A stretch of DNA of 64,000 nt. It comes from Mucilaginibacter gossypii. Its GTDB lineage: Bacteria; Bacteroidota; Bacteroidia; Sphingobacteriales; Sphingobacteriaceae. The stretch is from assembly GCF_900100945.1 (NCBI RefSeq), contig NZ_FNCG01000010.1, positions 180,185 to 244,184 on the forward strand, given 5' to 3'. This document shows, in pieces, positions 9,548 to 19,627 of this stretch; positions within the stretch are counted from its first letter, which is position 1, and each line of letters starts with the position of its first letter. Below the pieces are notes generated by a model. It was not told the DNA's origin. It made no database searches and saw only the letters and a list, made by a program, of their open reading frames with translations. The position numbers and the translations under genes were made by a program.

Positions 9548-9901
9548 ATGAAAGAGCAATTGTCTGGTTTACTTACCGCCCTAAAAGAGGGTACGGTTAC
9601 ATTTAATGACGTCATTGAATTTATTAATAATTATTACGAGCATCAGCCAACTGCATTTAAAAATGGCAATATTTATAACGAAGCAGCACAGAACCAGGGC
9701 AGCGCCAGGGTTTTTGCTTTTGCTCAACTCAATAATCTAAGTGAGCCTGATACGCTTTATTTATTTGCGGAGCACTATAGGACCGTCCTTGCAAATCCAG
9801 ATGGTACAGATCATCAGAATATCCGTCAGTTTAAGGCCTATGGCTGGCCGGGAATCAGGTTTGAAGGAGATGCACTTGTATTGAAGTCAGGACAGGTCTG
9901 A
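9548..9901 (+). CDS. HopJ-family protein
   Basis: 117 residues. The whole protein matches the HopJ type III effector family in layout: the F-x-D-V-I-x-F-I-N-x-Y-Y segment near the start, Y-x-P-T/Q-x-F-x-N-G, then QNQGSARVFAFAQL, LFAEHYR and IRQFKAYGWPGIRF. In environmental Bacteroidota and Proteobacteria this is a widespread small cytoplasmic protein. The effector name comes from Pseudomonas, and no secretion system is present here. Function unknown. Confidence 0.88.
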   Translation: MKEQLSGLLTALKEGTVTFNDVIEFINNYYEHQPTAFKNGNIYNEAAQNQGSARVFAFAQLNNLSEPDTLYLFAEHYRTVLANPDGTDHQNIRQFKAYGWPGIRFEGDALVLKSGQV

Positions 9902-9994
9902 AGCGGACCTTAAGATTCCGTTATCGACATATTTAGCAATAATTTACGATATATCATTTAAGTATTGGTTGACCGGTACAGAGCGTATTATTAA

Positions 9995-10702
9995 TTGTAT
10001 TCTAAACAATCATTTATTCACTTACTTATTGATTATTTGAATAATAGATTGTTACTTTATGATTCCAATTATAATATTGCCTTGTTCAACAATTTGGGCT
10101 CATCCGATACAGGTGACGAAATATCAAATTCGCTGCACCAGCGTCTGTCATCGGGCGATGAGCTTGCTTTTAAGTTATTCTTCCAAAAAAACCAACCCCG
10201 GCTTTTCGCCTATATTTATAAAGTTGTCAAGTCTCGCGAAATTGCAGAAGAATTGGTGCTTGATATTTTTGTAAAGATCTGGTCGGCTAAAGAGATCTTA
10301 AGTGAAGTAGAAAATGTTGATGCTTTTCTTCACCGGATGGCTGTAAATAAATCACTCGACTTTTTACGTACGGCCGCCCGTGAAAAAAAAATACAGCAGC
10401 TCCTTAACCAACACATGCAGTATGAGCAGGCAACGGCAGCCTCAAATCACGATTTTAAAGAATATAACCAGCATGTGATTCATTGTTTGCAAATGCTTAC
10501 TCAGCAGCAACAATTGATACTCAATTTAAGCCGGGAAGAAGGGCTTACGCATGAGCAAATTGCTGATAAGCTAAACCTGTCAAAAAACACCGTAAAAAAT
10601 CACATTGTTACAGCTTTAAAAAAAATGCGCGAGTTTATAAAGCACGGTCAACTATCCATCTTGCTTACAATCTCGCTTTTTTTTATTTTTTTTCAGATCT
10701 GA
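9995..10702 (+). CDS. ECF sigma factor (RpoE-like) of the polysaccharide locus
   Basis: Region 2 (about residues 46-100, GDELAFKLFFQ to KIWSAKE) and region 4 (about 180-215, LTHEQIADKLNLSKNTVKNHI) are clear. The start is uncertain: no in-frame ATG precedes the sigma region. TTG codons at 9995, 10049 and 10082 are candidates; the first 40 residues match nothing known, so 10082 may be right. The C-terminus carries a hydrophobic tail (ILLTISLFFIFF), as is common for this Bacteroidota subgroup. The adjoining FecR gene is the expected membrane anti-sigma partner, so the pair should switch on the SusC/SusD operon when substrate is bound. Confidence 0.9.
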   Translation: MYSKQSFIHLLIDYLNNRLLLYDSNYNIALFNNLGSSDTGDEISNSLHQRLSSGDELAFKLFFQKNQPRLFAYIYKVVKSREIAEELVLDIFVKIWSAKEILSEVENVDAFLHRMAVNKSLDFLRTAAREKKIQQLLNQHMQYEQATAASNHDFKEYNQHVIHCLQMLTQQQQLILNLSREEGLTHEQIADKLNLSKNTVKNHIVTALKKMREFIKHGQLSILLTISLFFIFFQI

Positions 10703-10765
10703 TTAGTCCTCTCTTCTCATTTTATCGTCATGTATATGAATTGGTTTTAACCAGCCAAGTGCAGC

Positions 10766-11785
10766 ATGTCAACAGCCTCGGTTTTTCGCATAAAATACTT
10801 ATTTCAAAAATACCTGGACAACTCGTGTACTACAGAAGAGTTTAACGAACTTTTTGAACTGATGGCCAAAGAGGAGAATCTGTCAGAAATTGAAGGTTTA
10901 TTGGAGAAACTATGGGCCGACACTGAAATGAAACCTGATGCTGACGCAGAAGTCGTTCATCAGGAAGTTTTATACAATAAGTTGCTTGAGATTGTAAAAA
11001 AGGAAAAAAACGTTTACTCATTTCAAAAAAGAAGCTCCAAAACAATTATCCGTTCGGTTGCCGCTACCGTTGCATTGTTAATATGCGCAGGCCTGTACTT
11101 TTTACACACAAGGCCTAAACCAATGCCCATGCAGGCCCGGATAACACCATCAAACCCCGTCCGCCATGTGCACGAGATCAGGCTGGCCGACGGAAGCGTA
11201 GTGACATTAAATAAGAACAGTCATTTAGATTACCCGGCAAAATTCAACGGGAAAACCCGCGAAGTATATTTAACCGGCGAAGCCTATTTCGATGTAAGGC
11301 ATGATCCGCTTCACCCTTTCCTTGTGCATACAGGGCAAATTACAACCCGCGTGTTAGGTACGGCATTTAATATTAAATCGGAAGGCAGTTTGATCCAGGT
11401 AACGGTAACCCGTGGAAAAGTTAAAGTATCCACCCCTAAAAAAACTTTAGGCATTGTATTGCCCAATCATCAGATAAGTTATAACGAAATCAATAATCAA
11501 TCTTCCATAGATATATTGAATGCCAAAACAACGGTACTTTGGAAAGAGACCGATTTGGTGATGGATCATATGACATTGAAAGAAGCCGTGGCCATTTTAA
11601 CAGAAAGATATGGTGTAAAAGTTATTCTTGATAATGAAAAGATAGGGAGCTGCCGTTTTAGCGCCACCTTCTTAAATACTACGGGGTTGGAACAGGTTGT
11701 CAAAGTATTATCGCACCTGAATAATTTGAGCTATAAATGGAGTAAGGAGGGTGATGTTACACTATCTGGTTCCGGCTGTGAATAA
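10766..11785 (+). CDS. FecR-family anti-sigma factor
   Basis: 339 residues. A cytoplasmic N-terminal part (1-90) is followed by one membrane helix (about 94-111, AATVALLICAGLYFL) and a periplasmic FecR domain with IRLADGSVVTLNKNS, REVYLTGEAYFDV and GTAFNIKSEG. The C-terminal STN-like DUF4974 part (about 260-339) is predicted to meet the SusC N-terminal STN/plug region. It would hold the ECF sigma inactive until signalled by the transporter. It lies 63 bases after the sigma gene and 150 bases before the susC-like gene. Confidence 0.93.
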   Translation: MSTASVFRIKYLFQKYLDNSCTTEEFNELFELMAKEENLSEIEGLLEKLWADTEMKPDADAEVVHQEVLYNKLLEIVKKEKNVYSFQKRSSKTIIRSVAATVALLICAGLYFLHTRPKPMPMQARITPSNPVRHVHEIRLADGSVVTLNKNSHLDYPAKFNGKTREVYLTGEAYFDVRHDPLHPFLVHTGQITTRVLGTAFNIKSEGSLIQVTVTRGKVKVSTPKKTLGIVLPNHQISYNEINNQSSIDILNAKTTVLWKETDLVMDHMTLKEAVAILTERYGVKVILDNEKIGSCRFSATFLNTTGLEQVVKVLSHLNNLSYKWSKEGDVTLSGSGCE

Positions 11786-11856
11786 TAACCAATTTTTTAC
11801 CTCTTAAATAAAAAACCTATGAAACATTGATACTTTAAACCTTCCAGATAAAAAAA

Positions 11857-11898
11857 GCCCCGTTGCTTACGACTTCTCACATCATTCGGCGACAGGGC
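11857..11898 (+). promoter_or_regulatory. Stem-loop in leader of susC-like gene
   Basis: GCCCCGTTGC (11857-11866) can pair with GCGACAGGGC (11889-11898) at nine of ten positions, counting one G-U, with a 22-base loop. It lies between fecR and susC and is preceded by a run of A. It is followed by no T-run, so it is more likely a 5' leader structure or partial terminator separating regulator and transporter transcripts than a simple terminator. Confidence 0.45.
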
Positions 11899-11935
11899 AA
11901 GTACTTAACCAATTATTATTAACCGATTAAAACCA

Positions 11936-14900
11936 ATGCAAGTTATGAAAAAAACTCTTGCGTTTAAGCAATGGTGCACATTATCCGGTGCCTCTGCACG
12001 CCAATTTTTAAACACATTCCGAAAAGTTATGCGATTCAGTTTTATGATCCTGCTGGTATTACTGGTCTCCGGTCAATTGCTCTTAGCTTCCTCAAGCAAG
12101 GGGCAATCGCTTGATAAGATCAATGTCAGGCTGGAAGTGGGTAACGAAACGATAAAATCGGTGATCAAAAAAATTGAAAAGCAAACCAATTTGCGGTTTG
12201 CTTACAAAGACAATGTCCTGTCACCAAACACCCGCGTTACCGTTTCTTCCCTCGACAAATCGGTAAAGGATATCCTGGACGAGCTCTTTGCCAACCGGGG
12301 AATTGGGTATAGCCAGATAGACAACAATATTATTTTGTTTAATACCGCAACCGGAGGGCCTGCTTCGAGCAACAACAACGGGCAAATCGAAACAATACCT
12401 ATAAATGGCAAAGTAACCGACGAAAAAGGTGAACCCCTGCCTGGTGTATCGGTAAGGATAAAAGACACTGATATCGGTGTAGCAACTAATGTTTCAGGCG
12501 ATTTTACCATTACTGTTCCCAATGCCAATACCGTATTGGTATTTACTTTTTTAGGATTCAGACCGTTAGAACAGAGTGTTAATGGCAAAACCTTTTTAAA
12601 GGTGGCTTTAGTTCCTTTGAGCAAATCGCTCGAAGAGGTGATTATTGTGGGTTATGGTGCGGTAAAAAAGAGGGATCTTACCGGTTCGGTTGTTTCTGTT
12701 AAGGGTGATGAGATCACCAAAGTTGCGGCATCAAATCCTATGGAAGCGCTTCAGGGAAAGGTTTCGGGTGTAGATATCGTGCGTACAAGCGGTGCCGCAG
12801 GTGCAAATGTAAGCGTAACTGTTCGTGGTAACCGGTCTCTATCTGCAGGTAACGGCCCGCTTTATATAGTCGACGGGATTCAGTACAGCAATTATGAAGA
12901 TATCAATCAAAACGACATTGCATCAATGGAGTTTTTAAAGGATGCTTCATCAACCGCTATTTATGGTTCGCGCGGAGCAAACGGTGTAATTATAATTACA
13001 ACAAAAAGAGGCAACAGCGGGCAACCGAAAGTAGCTGCGGGTTCATATTATGGAATTTCGGATGTTGCAGGCTATCCAGTACCCATGACAGGGCCGCAAT
13101 ATGCAAACCTGAAACGTGAAAGCTTCAGAACTATAGGAACATGGAATTCTCCTGCCGACGATCCGAAAGTCTTTACCAGTGCAGGCGATCTGGCTGCGGT
13201 TCAAAGCGGCCTGTCATATTACTGGCCGGGGTTTTTACTGCATAAAGGCTCCCAACAGGATTACAACGCCAGCGTTTCCGGTGGTAGTGAAAAAACAAAA
13301 GCTTACTTTTCTTTTGATTATTTTAAGGAAAAAGGGTTATATGCTAATGATTACTCAAACAGGTATACCCTGCGGTTAAATATAGATCACCAGTTATTTA
13401 AGGCTTTTAAGGTGGGGCTGCAAAGTCAGCTTGCTTATTATGATCAAAACCTTCGAAACGATGGGGTATTATCCGTAGCCAATAAAATTATTCCCTATTT
13501 TAATCCGTATAATGCAGATGGTAGTATAGCTAAATTTCCAGGTAACGGTAACCAGGCCAATCCTCTTTTTGATGACGACGCATCCCAGTTTGTAAATAAG
13601 AACAAGATTACCCATTTGCTCTCAACCGCCTATGCAGAATGGAAGCCAATAAATGGCTTAACCATACGGTCAAATTTAGGTGTTACGCTGGCTGATTCAC
13701 GAAACGGCCATTTTGAAAGTGCCAATACTATAAACCGGGCCTTATCTTCAGGGTCATTATCATCAGTAACCAATTCAAATGAGACTAATTTGCTTTGGGA
13801 AAATATTATTACCTGGCAAAAAACAATAGCAAGGCATAGCGTAGTTGTAACGGGTGTTACCAGTTATCAATCAAATGTTATGGACCAATCCGCGGCACAA
13901 GGCACCGGACAACTAATACCCGATCAATCCTTCTACGCGCTGCAAAACAATCCGTCTAACTTAAAAATATCGAGTAATTACGTTGGGCAACATTTAACTT
14001 CAGGAGCATTACGTTTAAATTATGCATTTAAAGACAGGTATTTACTAACCCTGACTGGGCGTGCTGATGGTTCATCTGTATTGTCGTCGGGAAATAAGTG
14101 GGCATTCTTCCCTTCGGCGGCCGCGGCCTGGCGTCTGGTTGATGAGGGATTTATGAAAACCCAAAACGTGTTTTCTGAGTTGAAATTACGTTTAAGCTAT
14201 GGGGTTGCCGGCAATGCTGCTGTAAGCGCATACCAAACCCAAAGCAAGGCAGTGCTTATTCCATTTTCATGGAACGATATCACCGCATTAGCATATGGTC
14301 TTGACCCCAATATCGGAAACCCTCAATTAAAGTGGGAGTTAACAGGAACCTTAAACGCTGGTATAGATTTCGGAATTTATAAAGACAGGGTTTCGGGCAC
14401 TATAGATTATTATGATTCGCACACAAGGGATTTGTTATTGCCACAGCAATTACCTGCCTCAACAGGAGCGCTAAGAACATTGGCCAATGTTGGCGAAAGT
14501 CGTAATACAGGTATTGAGATTGCACTGAAAACCATTAATATCCAGTCAGAAAGCTTTACTTGGACATCCAATATCACCTATACACGCAACAAGGAACGCA
14601 TCACGTATTTACCAAATGGTGTAAACGACCTTGCCAATGGCTGGTTTATAGGCTACCCGGTTGTATCTTTTTACGATTATCAAAAAACAGGGATCTGGCA
14701 AACATCTGAAGCCGCCCAGGCTGCAACTTATGGGTACAAGCCAGGTGATATTAAGGTTGCTGATTTAGATAATGACGGAAAGTTTACCACAACATTTGAC
14801 CGTAAAATACTTGGCTCAGCTGTCCCAAGGTATAGCTTTGGCTTTAGCAACGATTTTAAATATAAGGGCTTCGATTTAAATGTGCAGGTATTTGGACGTA

Positions 14901-15286
14901 TCGGGCAGATGTTCGTATCTCAATACGCGTTGAAGTATGAGCCTAATGGAATTGAAAATGGCGCCAATGTAGACTATTGGACGCCGGAAAACCCCACAAA
15001 CGCCTACCCAAGGCCAAGTGCCAATATCACAAAGGCATCCGAGCCATTTGCTTCAACCTTGGGCTACAAAGATGGTTCGTATGTTAAAATAAAGAACGCA
15101 ACGCTTGGGTTTACCTTTCCTGCAAGTGTAACTAAACCCATTCACTTATCTAATTTGAGGATCTATGTGAGCGCCAAAAACTTTGCGACCTTCTCAAAGA
15201 TAAAAGATTATGATCCTGAAGGCGGCGGTTCATTTGACAGGCCACTTACTAAATTGTTCCTGGCCGGTTTAAATCTTTCCTTTTAA
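11936..15286 (+). CDS. SusC/RagA-type TonB-dependent outer membrane transporter with STN domain
   Basis: 1116 residues. A long N-terminal signal region (membrane segment about 33-50) precedes an STN domain (about 65-140, VRLEVGNETIKSVIKKIEKQ). A carboxypeptidase-like beta domain follows (INGKVTDEKGEPLPGVSVRI, about 158-235), then the TonB plug (VIIVGYGAVKKRDLTGSVV, DGIQYSNYEDINQND) and the beta-barrel to the C-terminal aromatic residue. The STN domain marks it as a signalling transporter able to act through FecR and the ECF sigma factor. It imports oligosaccharides with the SusD-like protein encoded 27 bases downstream. Either of two nearby ATGs (11936 or 11945) could start it. Confidence 0.96.
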   Translation: MQVMKKTLAFKQWCTLSGASARQFLNTFRKVMRFSFMILLVLLVSGQLLLASSSKGQSLDKINVRLEVGNETIKSVIKKIEKQTNLRFAYKDNVLSPNTRVTVSSLDKSVKDILDELFANRGIGYSQIDNNIILFNTATGGPASSNNNGQIETIPINGKVTDEKGEPLPGVSVRIKDTDIGVATNVSGDFTITVPNANTVLVFTFLGFRPLEQSVNGKTFLKVALVPLSKSLEEVIIVGYGAVKKRDLTGSVVSVKGDEITKVAASNPMEALQGKVSGVDIVRTSGAAGANVSVTVRGNRSLSAGNGPLYIVDGIQYSNYEDINQNDIASMEFLKDASSTAIYGSRGANGVIIITTKRGNSGQPKVAAGSYYGISDVAGYPVPMTGPQYANLKRESFRTIGTWNSPADDPKVFTSAGDLAAVQSGLSYYWPGFLLHKGSQQDYNASVSGGSEKTKAYFSFDYFKEKGLYANDYSNRYTLRLNIDHQLFKAFKVGLQSQLAYYDQNLRNDGVLSVANKIIPYFNPYNADGSIAKFPGNGNQANPLFDDDASQFVNKNKITHLLSTAYAEWKPINGLTIRSNLGVTLADSRNGHFESANTINRALSSGSLSSVTNSNETNLLWENIITWQKTIARHSVVVTGVTSYQSNVMDQSAAQGTGQLIPDQSFYALQNNPSNLKISSNYVGQHLTSGALRLNYAFKDRYLLTLTGRADGSSVLSSGNKWAFFPSAAAAWRLVDEGFMKTQNVFSELKLRLSYGVAGNAAVSAYQTQSKAVLIPFSWNDITALAYGLDPNIGNPQLKWELTGTLNAGIDFGIYKDRVSGTIDYYDSHTRDLLLPQQLPASTGALRTLANVGESRNTGIEIALKTINIQSESFTWTSNITYTRNKERITYLPNGVNDLANGWFIGYPVVSFYDYQKTGIWQTSEAAQAATYGYKPGDIKVADLDNDGKFTTTFDRKILGSAVPRYSFGFSNDFKYKGFDLNVQVFGRIGQMFVSQYALKYEPNGIENGANVDYWTPENPTNAYPRPSANITKASEPFASTLGYKDGSYVKIKNATLGFTFPASVTKPIHLSNLRIYVSAKNFATFSKIKDYDPEGGGSFDRPLTKLFLAGLNLSF

Positions 15287-15313
15287 CCAATACTAATATC
15301 TAAAAAACATATT

Positions 15314-16972
15314 ATGAAAAATTTACTAAAAAGTTGGGCGCTGCTGCTTATAGCCATTGCCACTTTATTTAGTGCCTGCAGCAAAAAGCTCGAAGAATAT
15401 AACCCCAGCAATTTAACCGCTACAACAGTTTATACCAAAGCGGTAGGTTTTGAAACATTGGTTAATGCGGCCTATACCTATACCCGGTTTTGGTATGGAA
15501 AGGAAGAAGGGTACCTGGCCTCTGAAATGGGAACGGATATCTGGACGAGCGGTACCGGCGACCCATACCCAATGTTTACTCAATATATTAATTTACAAGG
15601 CACTGCAGACCCGCTGCCTTTATTGTGGAACAACTTGTATGCCGGTGTAAATTTATGTAATACGGGTATAGCCCAGATTGCTGCCGTTACAGATTATACG
15701 GCAGCCCAAAAATTGAACCGCGAAGCCGAGCTGCGTTTTTTAAGAGCATTTTATTACTGGCATATTGTTGAAACCTGGGGTGGTGTAAACTTTACCACCA
15801 AACCAACTGCAGGCGCCAATACAGAAGCTAATAAAACACCGGTAGAGACTTTTTACAAGCAGATATTTGAAGATCTTACATTTGCAGTAGCTAACCTGAC
15901 TCCAACCACCACCGATTACGGACGGGCAACAGTGCCGGTAGCTAAAGCCTTTTTAGCACGGATGTACTTAACCCGGGGTATGAATGCCGACGCATTTAAC
16001 ATGGCCGATGATGTGATTAAAAACTATAGCTATGTATTGCAGCCTAAATATGCTGATCTGTGGAATATGGGGAACCTGAAAAATAAGGAAGTGATTTGGG
16101 CCATTGATTATTCAACCAACCTGGCCAATAACGATCTTACCTCGGCAACATATCCAAACGGGCACTATCGCGGTTCAAACAACGGGCACTTACTATACCT
16201 GATGGTTTATGACCAGGTAAATTCAAGCCTGCTCGTCCGTGATATTCCAAACGGAAGGCCGTTTAACAGATATATGCCCACTTTGGCTTATCTAAACATG
16301 TTTGATCAACAAAATGATTCACGCTATGCCGGCTCTTTTCAGAGTGTTTGGTATGCTAACAAAGCAGGTACTTATAATGGTAATGCTGTTAAAGTTGGCG
16401 ATACGGTTTGTTATACCCCTAATGCAACTATACCTGCAGCATCGCAGAGCAGTAAATACGTTACTTATGACCTGTCCAAGGTATATAAATCAAATGGGGT
16501 ACCTATTCAGCGTAAGTTTTATGTTTCTTTATCGAAATTTAAAGATTCAACACGTGCAAGTGTAGCTGAGGCCCAAAGTGCCCGTGATGTCTTTGTGATC
16601 AGGCTGGCCGAGATGTACCTGATTGCTGCCGAAGCAAAATTAAACCTCGGTGACCCGGGAACCGCGGCAACTTATATTAACGTACTCAGGACAAGGGCAG
16701 CAAAACCTGGTCATATAGCAGAAATGCAGATCACTCCTGCACAGGTTACGCTCGATTTTATTTTGGACGAAAGAGCACGTGAGTTGGGCGGCGAACAGTT
16801 ACGCTGGTTTGATTTGAAGCGGACGGGTAAATTGGCAAGCCGGATCCAGGCTATGAACCCGGACGCCGCAGCCAATTTCAAGCCATATGAATTGGTACGA
16901 CCCATACCTCAGGGACAAATTGATGCCGTAACCAATAAAGATGTATTTAAACAAAACCCGGGCTATAATTAA
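15314..16972 (+). CDS. SusD/RagB-type surface glycan-binding lipoprotein
   Basis: 552 residues. The signal peptide ends in the lipobox LFSAC (Cys22), so it is a lipoprotein. The family start LEEYNPSNLT, the TPR-like core (AELRFLRAFYYWHIVETWGGV) and the C-terminal ERARELGGEQLRWFDLKRTGKL region are all present. It caps the SusC barrel and binds the glycan at the cell surface. It is followed by a clear terminator, although the CAZyme genes continue on the same strand. Confidence 0.96.
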   Translation: MKNLLKSWALLLIAIATLFSACSKKLEEYNPSNLTATTVYTKAVGFETLVNAAYTYTRFWYGKEEGYLASEMGTDIWTSGTGDPYPMFTQYINLQGTADPLPLLWNNLYAGVNLCNTGIAQIAAVTDYTAAQKLNREAELRFLRAFYYWHIVETWGGVNFTTKPTAGANTEANKTPVETFYKQIFEDLTFAVANLTPTTTDYGRATVPVAKAFLARMYLTRGMNADAFNMADDVIKNYSYVLQPKYADLWNMGNLKNKEVIWAIDYSTNLANNDLTSATYPNGHYRGSNNGHLLYLMVYDQVNSSLLVRDIPNGRPFNRYMPTLAYLNMFDQQNDSRYAGSFQSVWYANKAGTYNGNAVKVGDTVCYTPNATIPAASQSSKYVTYDLSKVYKSNGVPIQRKFYVSLSKFKDSTRASVAEAQSARDVFVIRLAEMYLIAAEAKLNLGDPGTAATYINVLRTRAAKPGHIAEMQITPAQVTLDFILDERARELGGEQLRWFDLKRTGKLASRIQAMNPDAAANFKPYELVRPIPQGQIDAVTNKDVFKQNPGYN

Positions 16973-16985
16973 TTTGAAACGGTAT

Positions 16986-17013
16986 AAAAGGGATCTGATA
17001 AATGATCCCTTTT
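16986..17013 (+). terminator. Terminator after susD-like gene
   Basis: A 10-bp perfect stem AAAAGGGATC/GATCCCTTTT (16986-16995 with 17004-17013) with an 8-base loop, followed by T-rich sequence, 13 bases after the SusD stop. It probably sets a higher level of SusCD than of the downstream enzymes. Confidence 0.88.
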
Positions 17014-17075
17014 TATAATTTTTGAGTTTGCTATAAGTATGCAACCGGAGAAAAAAAATTTTCTAAAAACAATAT

Positions 17076-17873
17076 ATGATGTACAGGAGCGGTAATATTA
17101 AAATTAAAGGCTTATCATTTATCTGCCTTTTAATGAGCGCGGTGTTGTTGATGTCTTTTCTGATTACTCCCGGCCATACCACCGTATACCTAGCGGGTGA
17201 TTCAACAATGGCCAATAAGCAGCCAAAGGCATTTCCCGAGACAGGCTGGGGAATGCCTTTCAGCGCTTTTTTTGATAGTACGGTAGTTGTTGACAACCGT
17301 GCGCAGAATGGCCGAAGCACTAAAACGTTTATTAGTGAAGGCTTATGGAGTTCTATTATCGGCAGTTTAAAGGAAGGCGATTATGTATTTATACAATTTG
17401 GCCATAATGATGAGGTACCCACTAAAAAGAGCTATATCAATGAGCAGGGGTTCCGGGATAACTTAGCAAGGTTCGTCCGCGAAACCAGGGAAAAAAAAGC
17501 AAACCCGGTATTGCTGACACCAGCAGCGCGAAGAAAGTTTGATACAACAGGAACCCTAGTTGGCACACATGAAGTGTATTCGGCCATAGTGCGTAAACTG
17601 GCAGCAGAACAAAAGGTCCCGCTGATTGACCTGGACAGGGAAAGCCAGGCTTTATTGCAAAAACTCGGGCCCGAGGGATCAAAAAAGTTGTTTAATTACC
17701 TTACTCCGGGAGAAAGTATTAATTATCCGGAAGGCCGGGCTGATGATACGCACTTTAATGAGTTGGGAGCCCTGAAAATGGCCGAAATAGTTTTAGCAGG
17801 CATCCGGTCGTTAAAGCTTGGACTTACCCCGCATATCGCGCATTCAAATGTTAAACCTTTATATGAAAAATAA
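17076..17873 (+). CDS. Rhamnogalacturonan acetylesterase-like SGNH hydrolase (CE12 type)
   Basis: 265 residues with an N-terminal signal anchor. SGNH blocks are visible: block I AGDSTMA with the nucleophile Ser, then AQNGRSTKTF, IQFGHNDE (block III Asn) and the C-terminal DDTHFNELGA carrying the catalytic Asp and His. This spacing is that of rhamnogalacturonan acetylesterases. It would remove acetyl groups from the galacturonic acid of rhamnogalacturonan I in the periplasm. It overlaps the following GH43 gene by 11 bases, so translation is coupled. Confidence 0.9.
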   Translation: MMYRSGNIKIKGLSFICLLMSAVLLMSFLITPGHTTVYLAGDSTMANKQPKAFPETGWGMPFSAFFDSTVVVDNRAQNGRSTKTFISEGLWSSIIGSLKEGDYVFIQFGHNDEVPTKKSYINEQGFRDNLARFVRETREKKANPVLLTPAARRKFDTTGTLVGTHEVYSAIVRKLAAEQKVPLIDLDRESQALLQKLGPEGSKKLFNYLTPGESINYPEGRADDTHFNELGALKMAEIVLAGIRSLKLGLTPHIAHSNVKPLYEK

Positions 17874-19518
17874 ATTACTGTTCGTTACGCTATTAATTAT
17901 AAACGGACAGGTTCTTGCGCAACAAAAAAAAGGACTATCCGTAACTGGTGCCAGTTATATCTCTAAAGTATGGGTGGCAGATCAGGGTAATGGCACCTAT
18001 AAAAATCCGGTGATAAATGCCGATTATTCCGATCCTGACGCTATTCGCGTTGGCGATGATTTCTATCTTGTATCTTCAAGCTTTGAAGCAATTCCAGGTT
18101 TGCCTGTTTTGCATTCAAAAGATCTGGTTAACTGGAGCATCTTAGGTTACGCGTTATTGAAGCAGCCACCCTTTGATCATTTTGACGTACCGCGGCACGG
18201 CGATGGGGTTTGGGCCCCCGCCATCCGCTATAACCATAACGAATTTTATATTTATTATCCTGACCCTGATTTTGGCATTTACGTGGTAAAAGCTAAAAAC
18301 CCTGCCGGTCCCTGGAGCAAACCCGTTATGGTAATGGAAGGCAAAGGTATAATAGATCCCTGCCCGCTGCTAGATAGCGACGGCAGCATGTACCTTGTGC
18401 ACGGCTTTGCAGGCAGCCGGGCAGGTATAAAAAGCGTAATCGCTGTAAACAAATTAAATAATGACGGAACCAGGGTAGTTGACGATGGCGTGATTGTTTA
18501 TGACGGGCATGAAATGGACCCTACCATAGAAGGCCCGAAGTTTTATAAGCGTAACGGGTTTTACTACATTTTTGCTCCGGCTGGGGGCGTTCCTACAGGC
18601 TGGCAACTGGCGCTGCGTTCAAAAAATATCTATGGGCCATATGAGCGGCGGGTAGTAATGGATCAGGGGAAAAGTAGCATCAATGGCCCGCATCAGGGTG
18701 CATGGGTGGATACACCAACCGGAGAAGACTGGTTTCTGCATTTTCAGGATAAGGGCGTTTATGGGCGCGTAGTGCATTTACAACCAATGATCTGGAGGGA
18801 TAACTGGCCTGTTATTGGTGTGGATAAGGATGGTGATGGCAAAGGCGAACCGGTATTAACGTATAAAAAGCCCAATGTTGGTAAAATCTTTCCGGTGAGC
18901 ACTCCGCAGGAAAGTGACGAATTTAATACCATATCTCCGGGCTTACAATGGCAATGGATGGCTAACGCGAAGTCCGTATGGATGTTTATGAACACCAATA
19001 AAGGCGCTTTGAGGCTTTATAGTTATCAACCCCCAAATGATGCCGCTAACCTGTGGTTTACGCCAAATGTGCTATTACAAAAGTTTCCGGCTGATGAATT
19101 TATGGCTACCGCCAAGATCACCTTTACGCCTAACTTAAAGCTGGAGGGTGAAAAAACGGGACTTACCATTATGGGTTTCAGCTACGCTAATATAGCCATG
19201 CAAAGTAGAAAGGATGGCATATACCTGGTATTTACTACTTGTACAGAAGCAGATAAGGGCAAAAAGGAGCTGGAGGAAGTGATTACGAAGCTATCGTCAC
19301 CAACTGTTTACCTGCGTGTTAAAGTAACGAAGAACGCTGTATGTAACTTCAGCTACAGCACCGATGGAATAGATTATAAAAATACCGGCAGGCAATTTAC
19401 GGCCGAGGCAGGCCGTTGGATTGGGGCCAAGATTGGCTTGTTTTGTACGCGTACAAGCCAGATCAATGATTCGGGTTATGCTGATGTAGACTGGTTTAGG
19501 GTAACGCCTAATAATTAA
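17863..19518 (+). CDS. Glycoside hydrolase family 43 (arabinofuranosidase/xylosidase-like), secreted
   Basis: From the ATG at 17863 the protein has a clean signal peptide ending in GQVLAQ; upstream in-frame ATGs (17818, 17848) would add a stretch before it and are disfavoured. The GH43 five-blade propeller covers about residues 45-330: NADYSDPDAIR holds the catalytic-base Asp, IIDPCPL the pKa-modulating Asp, and DPTIEGPKFY the general-acid Glu. A C-terminal beta-sandwich (about 345-550) is typical of the larger GH43 members. In this locus it may trim arabinose or galactose side chains of rhamnogalacturonan; the substrate is inferred from neighbours only. Confidence 0.92.
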   Translation: MKNKLLFVTLLIINGQVLAQQKKGLSVTGASYISKVWVADQGNGTYKNPVINADYSDPDAIRVGDDFYLVSSSFEAIPGLPVLHSKDLVNWSILGYALLKQPPFDHFDVPRHGDGVWAPAIRYNHNEFYIYYPDPDFGIYVVKAKNPAGPWSKPVMVMEGKGIIDPCPLLDSDGSMYLVHGFAGSRAGIKSVIAVNKLNNDGTRVVDDGVIVYDGHEMDPTIEGPKFYKRNGFYYIFAPAGGVPTGWQLALRSKNIYGPYERRVVMDQGKSSINGPHQGAWVDTPTGEDWFLHFQDKGVYGRVVHLQPMIWRDNWPVIGVDKDGDGKGEPVLTYKKPNVGKIFPVSTPQESDEFNTISPGLQWQWMANAKSVWMFMNTNKGALRLYSYQPPNDAANLWFTPNVLLQKFPADEFMATAKITFTPNLKLEGEKTGLTIMGFSYANIAMQSRKDGIYLVFTTCTEADKGKKELEEVITKLSSPTVYLRVKVTKNAVCNFSYSTDGIDYKNTGRQFTAEAGRWIGAKIGLFCTRTSQINDSGYADVDWFRVTPNN

Positions 19519-19627
19519 CACGTTGTGTGGGTTATATTGGAACCGGTATCCATGATTTGTTAATCAGCAATAAATAAAAATAAACGAAGATGATCCGGTT
19601 AGTTTATCATCACCAAAATGAATTCGT

